Shown here: piece after piece, positions 1-6,103 of the stretch
Layout: every line of letters begins with the position of its first letter
How positions within the stretch are numbered: the stretch's first letter is position 1
Origin: Anaerotignum sp.
GTDB taxonomy: Bacteria; Bacillota; Clostridia; Lachnospirales; Anaerotignaceae
Length of the DNA: 7,866 nt
Assembly: GCA_020024395.1 (NCBI GenBank)
Contig: JAHHTV010000067.1
Coordinates: forward strand, 1 to 7,866
Reading direction: 5' to 3'
The notes under the pieces: generated by a model
Told to the model about the DNA's origin: nothing
Databases searched by the model: none
The model's input: only the letters and a program-made list of their open reading frames with translations
Program-made: the position numbers and the translations under genes

Positions 1-272
1 ATAATATTTTTTGCTTTGTTATGATAAAACCCTATGGAATGAATATCTTGCTCCAATTCTGCCAAATTTGCCTCTGCAAAATCCTGTATCGACGTATATT
101 TTTGAAACAAATCTTTTGTCACAATGTTCACACGGTCATCGGTGCATTGTGCTGACAATATGGTTGCAATCAATAATTGCCATGCATTTTCATGGTTCAA
201 ATAACATTTTGTGGGACCATAGTGTTCTTGTAACAACGCTAATATTTTCATTACTTTTTCTTTTTTTGTCAT
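1..272 (-). CDS. nth: Endonuclease III, N-terminal part (runs off left edge)
   Basis: Only the first 90 codons are present; the gene continues past base 1. Reverse-strand translation starts MTKKEKVMKILALL and contains LLIATILSAQCTDDRVN at residues 33-49, the helical core motif of endonuclease III (the E. coli equivalent reads LSAQATDVSVN), followed by the expected IHSIGFYHNKAKNI segment near residues 77-90. The family is a bifunctional DNA glycosylase/AP lyase of base-excision repair that removes oxidised pyrimidines. The catalytic Lys/Asp helix-hairpin-helix and the C-terminal 4Fe-4S cysteines would lie outside the window, so integrity cannot be judged. The start is well fixed: GGAGT at 281..285 lies 8 nt upstream, and an in-frame TAG three codons before the ATG rules out a longer protein. 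It is divergent from the Fur-family gene. I see only weak promoter candidates for it (TATGAT at 299..304 without a well-placed -35). Confidence 0.9.
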   Translation of the reverse strand, partial: MTKKEKVMKILALLQEHYGPTKCYLNHENAWQLLIATILSAQCTDDRVNIVTKDLFQKYTSIQDFAEANLAELEQDIHSIGFYHNKAKNI

Positions 273-345
273 AAAATACTACTCCTTTTTTTTGCAAAAT
301 CATACACCCATTTTATCATGAACATGGCAAAAAGAAAACTGCTCA

Positions 346-374
346 TTGACAAAAAAAAATCCCTATACTATCAT
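346..374 (+). promoter_or_regulatory. Sigma-A-type promoter of the Fur-family gene
   Basis: TTGACA at 346..351 is a perfect -35, and TATCAT at 369..374 matches the -10 consensus at five of six positions with a 17-nt spacer. The spacer begins with a run of nine A. The expected start site near 381 would leave a short leader of about 23 nt before the ATG at 404, with AGGTG at 391..395 as Shine-Dalgarno site, 8 nt from the start. An overlapping TATACT (364..369) looks like a better -10 but would leave only 12 nt to the -35. Confidence 0.65.
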
Positions 375-403
375 GAAACAAAGAAAGGTCAGGTGTTGAC
401 ACA

Positions 404-838
404 ATGTCAAAAACGATGTTGAAAAATGCAGCATTAAAATCTACAAAAAAAAGACGTTTGCTTTTATCCATATTGCAAACACAAAATAAACCCATAACCG
501 CAGAAGAATTATTGGAGCAATCCGCCGCAATACTGCCCATGAACCTCTCCACCATATATCGCACACTCAATACATTTACTGAAAACGGTATTTTGCATAA
601 AACATTACGCAAAGATGGCAAATCCTATTTCTCACTGGCAAAACATGACCACACACACCATTTGATTTGTACTGTTTGTCAAAAAATCATTCCTATAGAT
701 AGCTGTCCACTGCAAGAACTGGAAGAAGATTTGCAACAAAAAACGGGCTTTCATATCACAGGACATTTATTGGAATTTTCAGGTATCTGTGCAGACTGTT
801 TGCAAAAAAGCAATACCAACAAAAACGAAACACGTTAA
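404..838 (+). CDS. Fur-family metalloregulator, probably Zur-like
   Basis: A 144-residue DNA-binding repressor of the Fur/Zur/PerR family, usual length. The N-terminal winged helix (about residues 10-80) has the recognition-helix motif MNLSTIYRTLNTF at 46-58. The dimerisation domain follows with HDHTHHLIC at 81-89. Two CXXC pairs, C89/C92 and C129/C132, would form the structural zinc site. By alignment to E. coli Fur, H83, H86 and H121 keep sensory-site ligand positions, while the Asp of the HHDH motif is His here (H85). The PerR-type Asp after the first CXXC region appears replaced by Pro (KIIPID). These points, with CPLQELEEDLQQKTGF and GHLLEFSG, favour a zinc sensor over PerR, but sensing specificity is inferred. 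It is the only rightward gene, transcribed divergently from nth and convergently with the pgsA block. I see no clear Zur or Fur box. Confidence 0.85.
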   Translation: MSKTMLKNAALKSTKKRRLLLSILQTQNKPITAEELLEQSAAILPMNLSTIYRTLNTFTENGILHKTLRKDGKSYFSLAKHDHTHHLICTVCQKIIPIDSCPLQELEEDLQQKTGFHITGHLLEFSGICADCLQKSNTNKNETR

Positions 839-841
839 ATC

Positions 842-879
842 AAAAAAGCGTATCCATATAGCAATGGATACGCCCTTTT
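842..879. terminator. Bidirectional intrinsic terminator between convergent genes
   Basis: A perfect 10-bp stem, GCGTATCCAT (848..857) with ATGGATACGC (864..873), encloses a 6-nt loop. On the minus strand it is followed directly by six T (847..842), a good terminator 14 nt after the stop of the acetyltransferase gene. On the plus strand it is followed by CC and four T (876..879), a weaker terminator starting 9 nt after the stop of the Fur-family gene. It closes both convergent transcription units. Confidence 0.88.
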
Positions 880-887
880 ATATGCAT

Positions 888-1463
888 TTATCGTTCATTT
901 GTTTGCATACACTGCAAAATTTTTTGTTGTTCGATTTGATGTATGGATAAAAATGGTTGTAAGTGTTCCAAATCACCAATCGTTTTTTCTAACCAAACCA
1001 AATCCAGCCATTTTCCATGTTTGTATCCACAATTTTCAAATCTTGCAGTTTCACAAAATCCCATACGCTCATGCATAGCAATGCTTTTTTGATTGCTTCC
1101 CTCAATACAGCCATACAGTTTGACAACGTGTTGCATTTTCAAAATATCTGTCAATGTTTGATATAATATTCTACCAATGCCTTTGCCTTGTGCTTCTTTT
1201 TCCAAATACACAGACAATTCCGCCCCCCACCGAGAGGCTGCCCGCACCATAAATTGATGTGCATAAGCATACCCATATATTTTTCCATTTTCTTCATACA
1301 CCAAATAGGGGTATTTTTCCAATACTTCTGCAATTCTTGCTGCAAATTCTCCAGTTGTTGGCACAGTATATTCAAATGTATTTGTCGTATTTTGTATATA
1401 ATACGCATAAATGCTCAATATTTGTTTTGCATCTTGTATGGTTGCCATTCTCACTTGTCCCAT
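888..1463 (-). CDS. GNAT-family N-acetyltransferase (phosphinothricin/methionine-sulfone acetyltransferase type)
   Basis: This 191-residue protein carries the GNAT fold in order: an N-terminal ATIQDAKQILSIYAYYIQNTTNTFEY segment in two parts (residues 7-20 and 21-32), a central YGYAYAHQFMVRAASRW block (63-79), the acetyl-CoA pyrophosphate loop QGKGIG (92-97), and NQKSIAMHERMGF (124-136). This arrangement, with the later GYKHGKWLDLVWLEK block (146-160), matches the Pat/Bar/YncA (MnaT) subgroup. Those enzymes transfer acetyl from acetyl-CoA to amino groups of compounds such as phosphinothricin or methionine sulfone; the true substrate cannot be read here. About 30 residues after 160 extend beyond the usual core. 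The start lies 4 nt after the pgsA stop, with AAGGG inside the end of pgsA as ribosome site, so translation is probably coupled. Met6 is an alternative start. It is the last gene before the terminator. Confidence 0.85.
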   Translation of the reverse strand: MGQVRMATIQDAKQILSIYAYYIQNTTNTFEYTVPTTGEFAARIAEVLEKYPYLVYEENGKIYGYAYAHQFMVRAASRWGAELSVYLEKEAQGKGIGRILYQTLTDILKMQHVVKLYGCIEGSNQKSIAMHERMGFCETARFENCGYKHGKWLDLVWLEKTIGDLEHLQPFLSIHQIEQQKILQCMQTNER

Positions 1464-1467
1464 ACAC

Positions 1468-2007
1468 TCACCCTTTTAACACTTGTTTGTTTTTGACAAT
1501 ATAATCTACGCCAGAAACCACAGTAAACAATACTGCCAAAGCCACAAGCACCGTTTCCACCATAGGCATAAACGCAAAAGGCAGCTGCAAAAGCACCAAT
1601 ATAATCATAATCATTTGTGTTGTGGTTTTGATTTTGCCCCACCAGCTTGCAGCCATTACAATATTTGCTTCCATAGCAAGTGTACGAAATCCTGTGATAG
1701 CAAATTCACGTGCCAATATCACAATCACAACCCATGCTTGCAAATCTTCTAGGGCAACCATAGAAACCAATGCTGCCATCACCAATAATTTATCTGCCAA
1801 AGGATCCATAAATTTCCCAAAATTACTCACCATATTGTATTTTCTTGCGATATGCCCATCTAAAAAGTCTGTGATAGATGCTACAACAAATATCACTGTT
1901 GCAATATAGCGGTTGTATGGTTCTTGCATCAAAAACAGTACCAATAAAAAAATGGGTATCAATACCACACGCATCAACGTTAATTTATTCGGCAAATTCA
2001 TCTCCAT
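1468..2007 (-). CDS. pgsA: CDP-diacylglycerol--glycerol-3-phosphate 3-phosphatidyltransferase
   Basis: This integral-membrane enzyme converts CDP-diacylglycerol and glycerol 3-phosphate to phosphatidylglycerol phosphate and CMP, the committed step to phosphatidylglycerol. The CDP-alcohol phosphotransferase signature D-x2-D-G-x2-A-R-x8-G-x3-D-x3-D is complete. Numbered from the furthest upstream ATG (2016), its aspartates are D50, D53, D71 and D75 and it spans residues 50-75. Several hydrophobic helices flank it (about 17-30, 38-49, 77-90, 94-112, 135-150, 155-172). The family N-terminus NLPNKLTLMR is present. Three ATGs compete: 2016, 2007 and 2001. I chose 2007 because GGGAG at 2017..2021 lies 9 nt upstream; the same site abuts the ATG at 2016 and is 15 nt from 2001. 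The gene overlaps the end of rimO by 23 nt from this start, suggesting translational coupling. Confidence 0.93.
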   Translation of the reverse strand: MEMNLPNKLTLMRVVLIPIFLLVLFLMQEPYNRYIATVIFVVASITDFLDGHIARKYNMVSNFGKFMDPLADKLLVMAALVSMVALEDLQAWVVIVILAREFAITGFRTLAMEANIVMAASWWGKIKTTTQMIMIILVLLQLPFAFMPMVETVLVALAVLFTVVSGVDYIVKNKQVLKG

Positions 2008-3343
2008 AGACAACATCTCCCATCAAATCATAATCGCTTGCCTCTTTGATTTTTACAGATACAAAATCACCAGAATACACTTCTTCCTCTGCACCAAAGA
2101 ACACCATACCATCAATATCAGGGGCATCCCATTTTGTACGACCGCAATAAATCTGTTCTTCTGGCAATTTCCCTTCTACAACCACTTCCAGTGTTTTGCC
2201 AACTTCCTGATTGCATAATGATGCTGCAATTTCTTTTTGTATATCCATAATGATGCGTTGTCGTTCTTCCTTCACTTCTTCTGCAATTTGATTTTCCATT
2301 TTGCCTGCTGGTGTACCTTCTTCTTGTGAATAGGTAAACACGCCCAAACGGTCAAAACGCATTTCTTTGATAAATGCTTGCAAATCTGCAAATTCTTGTT
2401 CTGTTTCTCCAGGGAAACCCACAATCAACGTTGTGCGTATAGCAATATCAGGCATAGCTTTACGCAAACGACAAACGGTATCTTTTATCAATGCTTGATT
2501 GCTTTTTCTGCCCATGCGTTTGAGTACTGTGTCACAGCCATGCTGTATGGGCATATCAATATAATGACAAATTTTTTCATTGCTTGCCATCACATCAATG
2601 GTTTGCTGTGTCAATGTTTCTGGATAACAGTATAACACTCTAATCCAACGAATACCATCAATTTCAGAAAGTTTTTGCAACAATTCATGCAATTTTGACG
2701 CACCATATAAATCTCTGCCATATATAGATGTATCTTGTGCCACAATGACCAATTCTTTCACGCCTTGTTTTGCCAGCATTTCTGCTTCTTGTATCAAACT
2801 TTCCATCGTGCGGCTTCTATGACGACCACGCATTTTGGGAATCACACAATACGTACAATGGTTGTCACACCCTTCTGATATTTTCAAATAAGCAAAATAG
2901 GGTGCTGTGGAAAGCACACGCAACGCACCATTTTCATTTTGCATGGGTTTGTTGATGTCTTCCAAGTGTTTGAAACCTTGTTCCCCGCCTAAAATGCGGT
3001 CAGCCACTTCTGCAATTTCTTCATATGCCGCAGTACCCACTACCGCATCAACTTCTGGCAGTTCATCAAAAAATTCTTTTTCATACCGTTGTCCCAAACA
3101 ACCAGCCACAATCAAGCCTTTGCAATTTCCTGTTTTTTTATGTTCTGCCATTTCCAATATAGTTTCAATACTTTCTTCCAAAGCATCTCGAATAAAACAG
3201 CAAGTATTTACAACAATAATATCTGCCGCCTGCTCATCTGCGATTGCCTGATAGCCTTTTTTTTGCAATATACCAAGCATAACCTCACTGTCTACTCTAT
3301 TTTTGTCACACCCCAATGATGTAAATGCAACCGTTCCTTTCAT
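1985..3343 (-). CDS. rimO: Ribosomal protein S12 methylthiotransferase RimO
   Basis: A radical-SAM methylthiotransferase that adds a methylthio group to a conserved aspartate of ribosomal protein S12. At 452 residues it has normal length. The N-terminal UPF0004 domain begins with the RimO hallmark SLGCDKNRVDSE (9-20), and C12, C48 and C82 bind one 4Fe-4S cluster. The radical-SAM motif CDNHCTYC supplies C159, C163 and C166 for the second cluster and is followed by VIPKMRGRHRSR. A C-terminal TRAM-like domain occupies about residues 380-445. SLGCDKN and the P-K-M-R-G-R-H-R run point to RimO rather than the tRNA enzymes MiaB or MtaB. GGAGAG at 3350..3355 lies 6 nt before the ATG and directly follows the folD stop, with a 12-nt gap. 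Its end overlaps pgsA. The rimO-pgsA pairing is common in Firmicutes. Confidence 0.96.
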   Translation of the reverse strand: MKGTVAFTSLGCDKNRVDSEVMLGILQKKGYQAIADEQAADIIVVNTCCFIRDALEESIETILEMAEHKKTGNCKGLIVAGCLGQRYEKEFFDELPEVDAVVGTAAYEEIAEVADRILGGEQGFKHLEDINKPMQNENGALRVLSTAPYFAYLKISEGCDNHCTYCVIPKMRGRHRSRTMESLIQEAEMLAKQGVKELVIVAQDTSIYGRDLYGASKLHELLQKLSEIDGIRWIRVLYCYPETLTQQTIDVMASNEKICHYIDMPIQHGCDTVLKRMGRKSNQALIKDTVCRLRKAMPDIAIRTTLIVGFPGETEQEFADLQAFIKEMRFDRLGVFTYSQEEGTPAGKMENQIAEEVKEERQRIIMDIQKEIAASLCNQEVGKTLEVVVEGKLPEEQIYCGRTKWDAPDIDGMVFFGAEEEVYSGDFVSVKIKEASDYDLMGDVVYGDEFAE

Positions 3344-3355
3344 ATTTTTCTCTCC

Positions 3356-4210
3356 TCAAATTTCATTTTGTAATTTTGCTGCTATGATACAATTTTGCAT
3401 CAACATCGCAACTGTCATCAAGCCCACGCCGCCTGGCACGGGAGAAACTGCTCCTGCCACTTCACAAACGGCATCAAAATCCACATCACCGCACAATTTT
3501 CCATTTTCATCACGGTTCATACCCACATCAATCACCACTGCACCTTCTTTTACCATATCCGCAGTCACCATATGTATTTTGCCAACCGCACTGACGATAA
3601 TATCGGCTTGTTTACAGATTTCCTCCAAATTTTTTGTTTTGGAATGGCAAATGGTAACCGTTGCATCTTTTTGTAATAGCAACATCGCTGTTGGTTTGCC
3701 CACATGATGGCTTCTTCCAATTATTACACAATGTTTGCCTGCAATTTCATAGCCACTTCTGCTAATCAATTCGAGTATGCCCGCAGGTGTGCAAGGCAAA
3801 AATCCTTTTTTGTTTGTGTGTAGCATACCCACATTCAATGGGTGAAAACAATCCACATCTTTGATTGGTGAAACTGCCAATATCACTTTTTCCTCATTGA
3901 TATGGGCAGGTAAAGGCAGTTGCACCAAAACACCGTTTATGCTGGTGTCCTCGTTCAACTCTCCAATCAATGCCAAAACTTCTTGTTCTGTGGCACATTC
4001 TGGTAATGTATACATTTTTGATGTAATCCCCACCAATGCACAAGCTTTTTCTTTATTTTTTACATATATTTTCGATGCCGCATCATCACCCACCAAAACC
4101 ACAGCAAGGCAGGGGACAATCCCCTGCCGCTGCAATTTTTGTGCTTGTTGTTGGGCTTCTGCTTTGATTGTGTCGGAAATCATTTTTCCATCTATGCGTT
4201 TTGCCTTCAT
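3356..4210 (-). CDS. folD: Bifunctional methylene-THF dehydrogenase / methenyl-THF cyclohydrolase
   Basis: FolD catalyses reversible NAD(P)-dependent oxidation of 5,10-methylene-THF to methenyl-THF and its hydrolysis to 10-formyl-THF, joining the serine/glycine and formate one-carbon pools. The 284-residue length is typical. The catalytic block SKIYVKNKEKAC holds Y49 and K53; GVLVQLPLP and KDVDCFHPLNVG follow; the nucleotide-binding half has IIGRSHHVGKPTAML and DVGMNR. The C-terminal signature reads PGGVGLMT, with Leu where the textbook FolD signature has Pro. The gene starts 26 nt after the fhs stop. AAGGAG (4223..4228) lies 12 nt and AGGTG (4215..4219) 4 nt from the ATG, so the exact ribosome site is ambiguous, but the start is clear from MKAKRIDGK. 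Codons 28-35 form a strong hairpin listed separately. Confidence 0.96.
   Translation of the reverse strand: MKAKRIDGKMISDTIKAEAQQQAQKLQRQGIVPCLAVVLVGDDAASKIYVKNKEKACALVGITSKMYTLPECATEQEVLALIGELNEDTSINGVLVQLPLPAHINEEKVILAVSPIKDVDCFHPLNVGMLHTNKKGFLPCTPAGILELISRSGYEIAGKHCVIIGRSHHVGKPTAMLLLQKDATVTICHSKTKNLEEICKQADIIVSAVGKIHMVTADMVKEGAVVIDVGMNRDENGKLCGDVDFDAVCEVAGAVSPVPGGVGLMTVAMLMQNCIIAAKLQNEI
4108..4128. repeat. Perfect GC-rich hairpin inside folD
   Basis: Arms GGCAGGGGA (4108..4116) and TCCCCTGCC (4120..4128) pair perfectly over 9 bp (seven G-C pairs) around a 3-nt loop, CAA on the plus strand. The hairpin lies wholly inside folD, covering codons 28-35, and uses CGG, GGG, GTC and CCC in an AT-rich gene. 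It has no adjacent T tract on the minus strand, so it is not a terminator for the operon. It resembles the short palindromic REP-like units dispersed in many bacterial genomes, but only one copy is visible in this window. Confidence 0.6.
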
Positions 4211-4236
4211 AAAGCACCTATTCTCCTTTTTCGTTT

Positions 4237-5907
4237 TTAGAACAATCCAACAATATTTCCATCAGCGTCAATGTCAATTTGCAATGCCGCAGGTTTTTTG
4301 GGTAGTCCGGGCATTGTCATGACATCGCCCAACAACGCTACCACAAAACCAGCACCAGCAGAAATACGAATTTCTTTCACTGTCACGTCAAAACCTTCGG
4401 GACGTCCCAACAATTTCGGGTCATCGGACAAAGAATACTGTGTTTTTGCAATACATACAGGGAAATGAGAAAATCCCAGTTTTGCAATTTGTGCCAATGT
4501 CTTTTTCGCCGCCGCAGAGAAATGCACCTGCCCTGCACCATAAATTTCTTTGCAAACGGTATTGATTTTTTCTTCAATGGAAAGTGCGTCGTCATATAAT
4601 ACTTTGAAATCATTTTGTTTTGTTTCTAGTGTATGCAAAACTTTTTCAGCCAACACCTTACCGCCTGCACCACCGTCAGCCCAAACATTTGCCACTGCAA
4701 ATGTTGCACCCATTTGTTCGCAGCGTGTTTTTACATATTCCACTTCTGTCGCTGTATCTGCCACAAAATGGTTTAATGTTACCACAACAGGCACACCATA
4801 TTTTTGTATATTTTCAATGTGTTTTTCCAAATTGACAAAACCTTTTTGCAGTGCATCCAGATTTTCATTGCTCAAATCTGCCTTTTCTACACCGCCGTTA
4901 TATTTCAATGCACGAATGGTTGCCACAAGTACAACTGCATCTGGTTTGATTCCTGCTTTTCTGCATTTGATATCAAAGAATTTTTCTGCACCCAAATCCG
5001 CACCGAAACCAGCTTCTGTGATAACATAATCTGCCAATTTCATTGCAAATTTTGTTGCTCTGACACTGTTACAACCATGTGCAATATTTGCAAATGGGCC
5101 ACCATGAATAATTGCAGGTGTATGCTCCAATGTTTGTACCAAATTTGGCTGTAATGCGTCTTTGAGCAATACCGTCATTGCACCATCTGCTCCAATTTGT
5201 TTTGCCGTTACAGGTTCATCATCATATGTGTAGCCCACAATGATTTTACCCAACATTTCTTTCAAATCATGGATATCATTTGCCAAACAGAATATCGCCA
5301 TAATTTCAGATGCAACCGTAATCTGGAAGCTATCTTCTCTTGGTGTCCCATTGACTTTGCCACCCAAACCAGAAATCACATGACGTAGTTGTCTATCATT
5401 CAAATCCACAACTCTTTTCCACGCAATTTTTCTTGGGTCAATATGAAGTTCATTGCCTTGTTGTATATGGTTGTCCACCATAGATGCCAGCAAATTGTTT
5501 GCAGTTGTAATGGCATGCAAATCGCCTGTAAAATGCAAGTTGATATCTTCCATTGGTACAACCTGTGCATAACCACCACCAGCTGCACCACCTTTGACAC
5601 CCATACAAGGGCCAAGAGAAGGCTCCCTCAAACAGGTAATGGCATTTTTACCCATTTGTTGCAATGCTTGTGCCAAACCAATTGTCACAGTGGTCTTACC
5701 TTCGCCTGCGGGGGTAGGGTTTACCGCTGTAACCAATATCAATTTTGCATCTGGATTTTGTTTGATTTTATCATAATATTTGTCGTTAATTTTTGCTTTA
5801 TATTTACCATAACATTCCACATATTCATCAGGGATACCTGCTTTTTGTGCAATGTTTGTAATTGGTTCCATTTTACATTCTTGTGCAATTTGCAAATCTG
5901 TTTTCAT
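4237..5907 (-). CDS. fhs: Formate--tetrahydrofolate ligase
   Basis: Fhs joins formate to tetrahydrofolate with ATP hydrolysis, giving 10-formyl-THF for purine synthesis, initiator-tRNA formylation and, in acetogens, the Wood-Ljungdahl methyl branch. From this start the protein has 556 residues, the family length. Key motifs are the ATP-binding [10 protein letters not shown] (64-73), [19 protein letters not shown] (94-112), [12 protein letters not shown] just after, and [12 protein letters not shown] further on. The reading frame stays open to an ATG at 6021, but that ATG lies inside the riboswitch aptamer and would put non-conserved sequence in front of the family start MKTDLQIAQ. The ATG at 5907 has AGGAG (5916..5920) 8 nt upstream. 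It is first in a leftward operon with folD, rimO, pgsA and the GNAT gene, controlled by the ZTP riboswitch and terminator directly upstream. Confidence 0.97.
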   Translation of the reverse strand: MKTDLQIAQECKMEPITNIAQKAGIPDEYVECYGKYKAKINDKYYDKIKQNPDAKLILVTAVNPTPAGEGKTTVTIGLAQALQQMGKNAITCLREPSLGPCMGVKGGAAGGGYAQVVPMEDINLHFTGDLHAITTANNLLASMVDNHIQQGNELHIDPRKIAWKRVVDLNDRQLRHVISGLGGKVNGTPREDSFQITVASEIMAIFCLANDIHDLKEMLGKIIVGYTYDDEPVTAKQIGADGAMTVLLKDALQPNLVQTLEHTPAIIHGGPFANIAHGCNSVRATKFAMKLADYVITEAGFGADLGAEKFFDIKCRKAGIKPDAVVLVATIRALKYNGGVEKADLSNENLDALQKGFVNLEKHIENIQKYGVPVVVTLNHFVADTATEVEYVKTRCEQMGATFAVANVWADGGAGGKVLAEKVLHTLETKQNDFKVLYDDALSIEEKINTVCKEIYGAGQVHFSAAAKKTLAQIAKLGFSHFPVCIAKTQYSLSDDPKLLGRPEGFDVTVKEIRISAGAGFVVALLGDVMTMPGLPKKPAALQIDIDADGNIVGLF

Positions 5908-5915
5908 TTCAAAAA

Positions 5916-5920
5916 CTCCT
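5916..5920 (-). promoter_or_regulatory. Shine-Dalgarno site that fixes the fhs start
   Basis: AGGAG on the minus strand, 8 nt before the ATG at 5907 and 44 nt downstream of the riboswitch terminator T tract. It supports the 556-residue start over the in-frame ATG at 6021. Confidence 0.85.
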
Positions 5921-5964
5921 CTCTGATACAATGCTTTTTGTTGTGCTTGTGTCTGTCGTTCTTG

Positions 5965-6007
5965 AAAAAAGCCGACAGTCCAAGCGTTACTTGCCCAGAC
6001 GGTCGGC
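5965..6007 (-). terminator. Intrinsic terminator forming the expression platform of the ZTP riboswitch
   Basis: On the minus strand GCCGAC (6007..6002) pairs with GTCGGC (5976..5971). After a C/T mismatch, GTC (6000..5998) pairs with GAC (5980..5978). After a TGGG bulge, CAAG (5993..5990) pairs with CTTG (5984..5981) around a 5-nt loop. Six T follow (5970..5965). The 5' arm takes up the whole aptamer P3 region, including TGCC and GGCA, so aptamer folding and terminator folding exclude each other. Ligand-bound RNA should read through, giving an ON switch. Confidence 0.88.
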
Positions 6008-6060
6008 ATTTTATATGTCATACTTCATGTGGTTTGTTCCACTTCCGTCAGTCATATGAC
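5991..6060 (-). ncRNA. ZTP riboswitch (pfl motif) upstream of fhs
   Basis: Read on the minus strand. P1 is GTCATA (6060..6055) with TATGAC (6022..6017). The conserved internal loop contains TGACTGACGGAA. P2 is GTGG (6042..6039) with CCAC (6032..6029). After a short A/T-rich linker, P3 is TGCC (6008..6005) closing with GGCA (5995..5992). The P3 loop contains CCGTC (6002..5998), which can pair with GACGG (6049..6045) to form the class-defining pseudoknot. The CCG...CTGGGCAA 3' end is the most conserved part of the motif. This class binds ZMP/ZTP, which accumulate when 10-formyl-THF is short, and is known to precede fhs, folD, glyA, purH and pfl genes. The fhs-folD genes downstream fit exactly. 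Identification rests on reading motif and pairing by eye. Confidence 0.93.
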
Positions 6061-6068
6061 CTGGTAAA

Positions 6069-6097
6069 ATGGTACTATATCCATAGCATTTTGTCAA
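6069..6097 (-). promoter_or_regulatory. Sigma-A-type promoter of the riboswitch-fhs operon
   Basis: On the minus strand TTGACA (6097..6092) is a perfect -35, and TACCAT (6074..6069) is a 4-of-6 match to the -10 at 17-nt spacing. The expected start near 6061-6062 is right at the 5' edge of aptamer helix P1, as for a leader made to begin with the riboswitch. The -35 begins 7 nt after the ftsK stop codon. TATAGT (6079..6074) is a better -10 by sequence but would be only 12 nt from the -35. Confidence 0.65.
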
Positions 6098-6103
6098 TAT
6101 CCA

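Noticed and set aside
299..330. Possible nth promoter on the minus strand (TTGCCA at 325..330, TATGAT at 299..304)
   Set aside because: Spacing is 20 nt, outside the normal range, and no better -35 is visible, so it is not listed as a feature.
364..369. TATACT as the -10 of the regulator promoter
   Set aside because: Only 12 nt from TTGACA. TATCAT at 369..374 gives the standard 17-nt spacing.
1218..1252. Locally GC-rich patch in the GNAT gene
   Set aside because: It encodes the conserved VRAASRWGAEL block and forms no strong hairpin or repeat. I found no further sign of transfer or insertion.
4399..4408. Palindrome GGGACGTCCC in fhs
   Set aside because: It encodes the conserved Gly-Arg-Pro of the LLGRPEGF segment and has no loop or nearby repeat; a short palindrome within conserved codons is expected by chance.
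5965..6060. THF riboswitch upstream of fhs
   Set aside because: A folate-gene leader could suggest this class, but the TGACTGACGGAA loop, P2 position and CCGTCTGGGCAA end match the ZTP/pfl motif instead.
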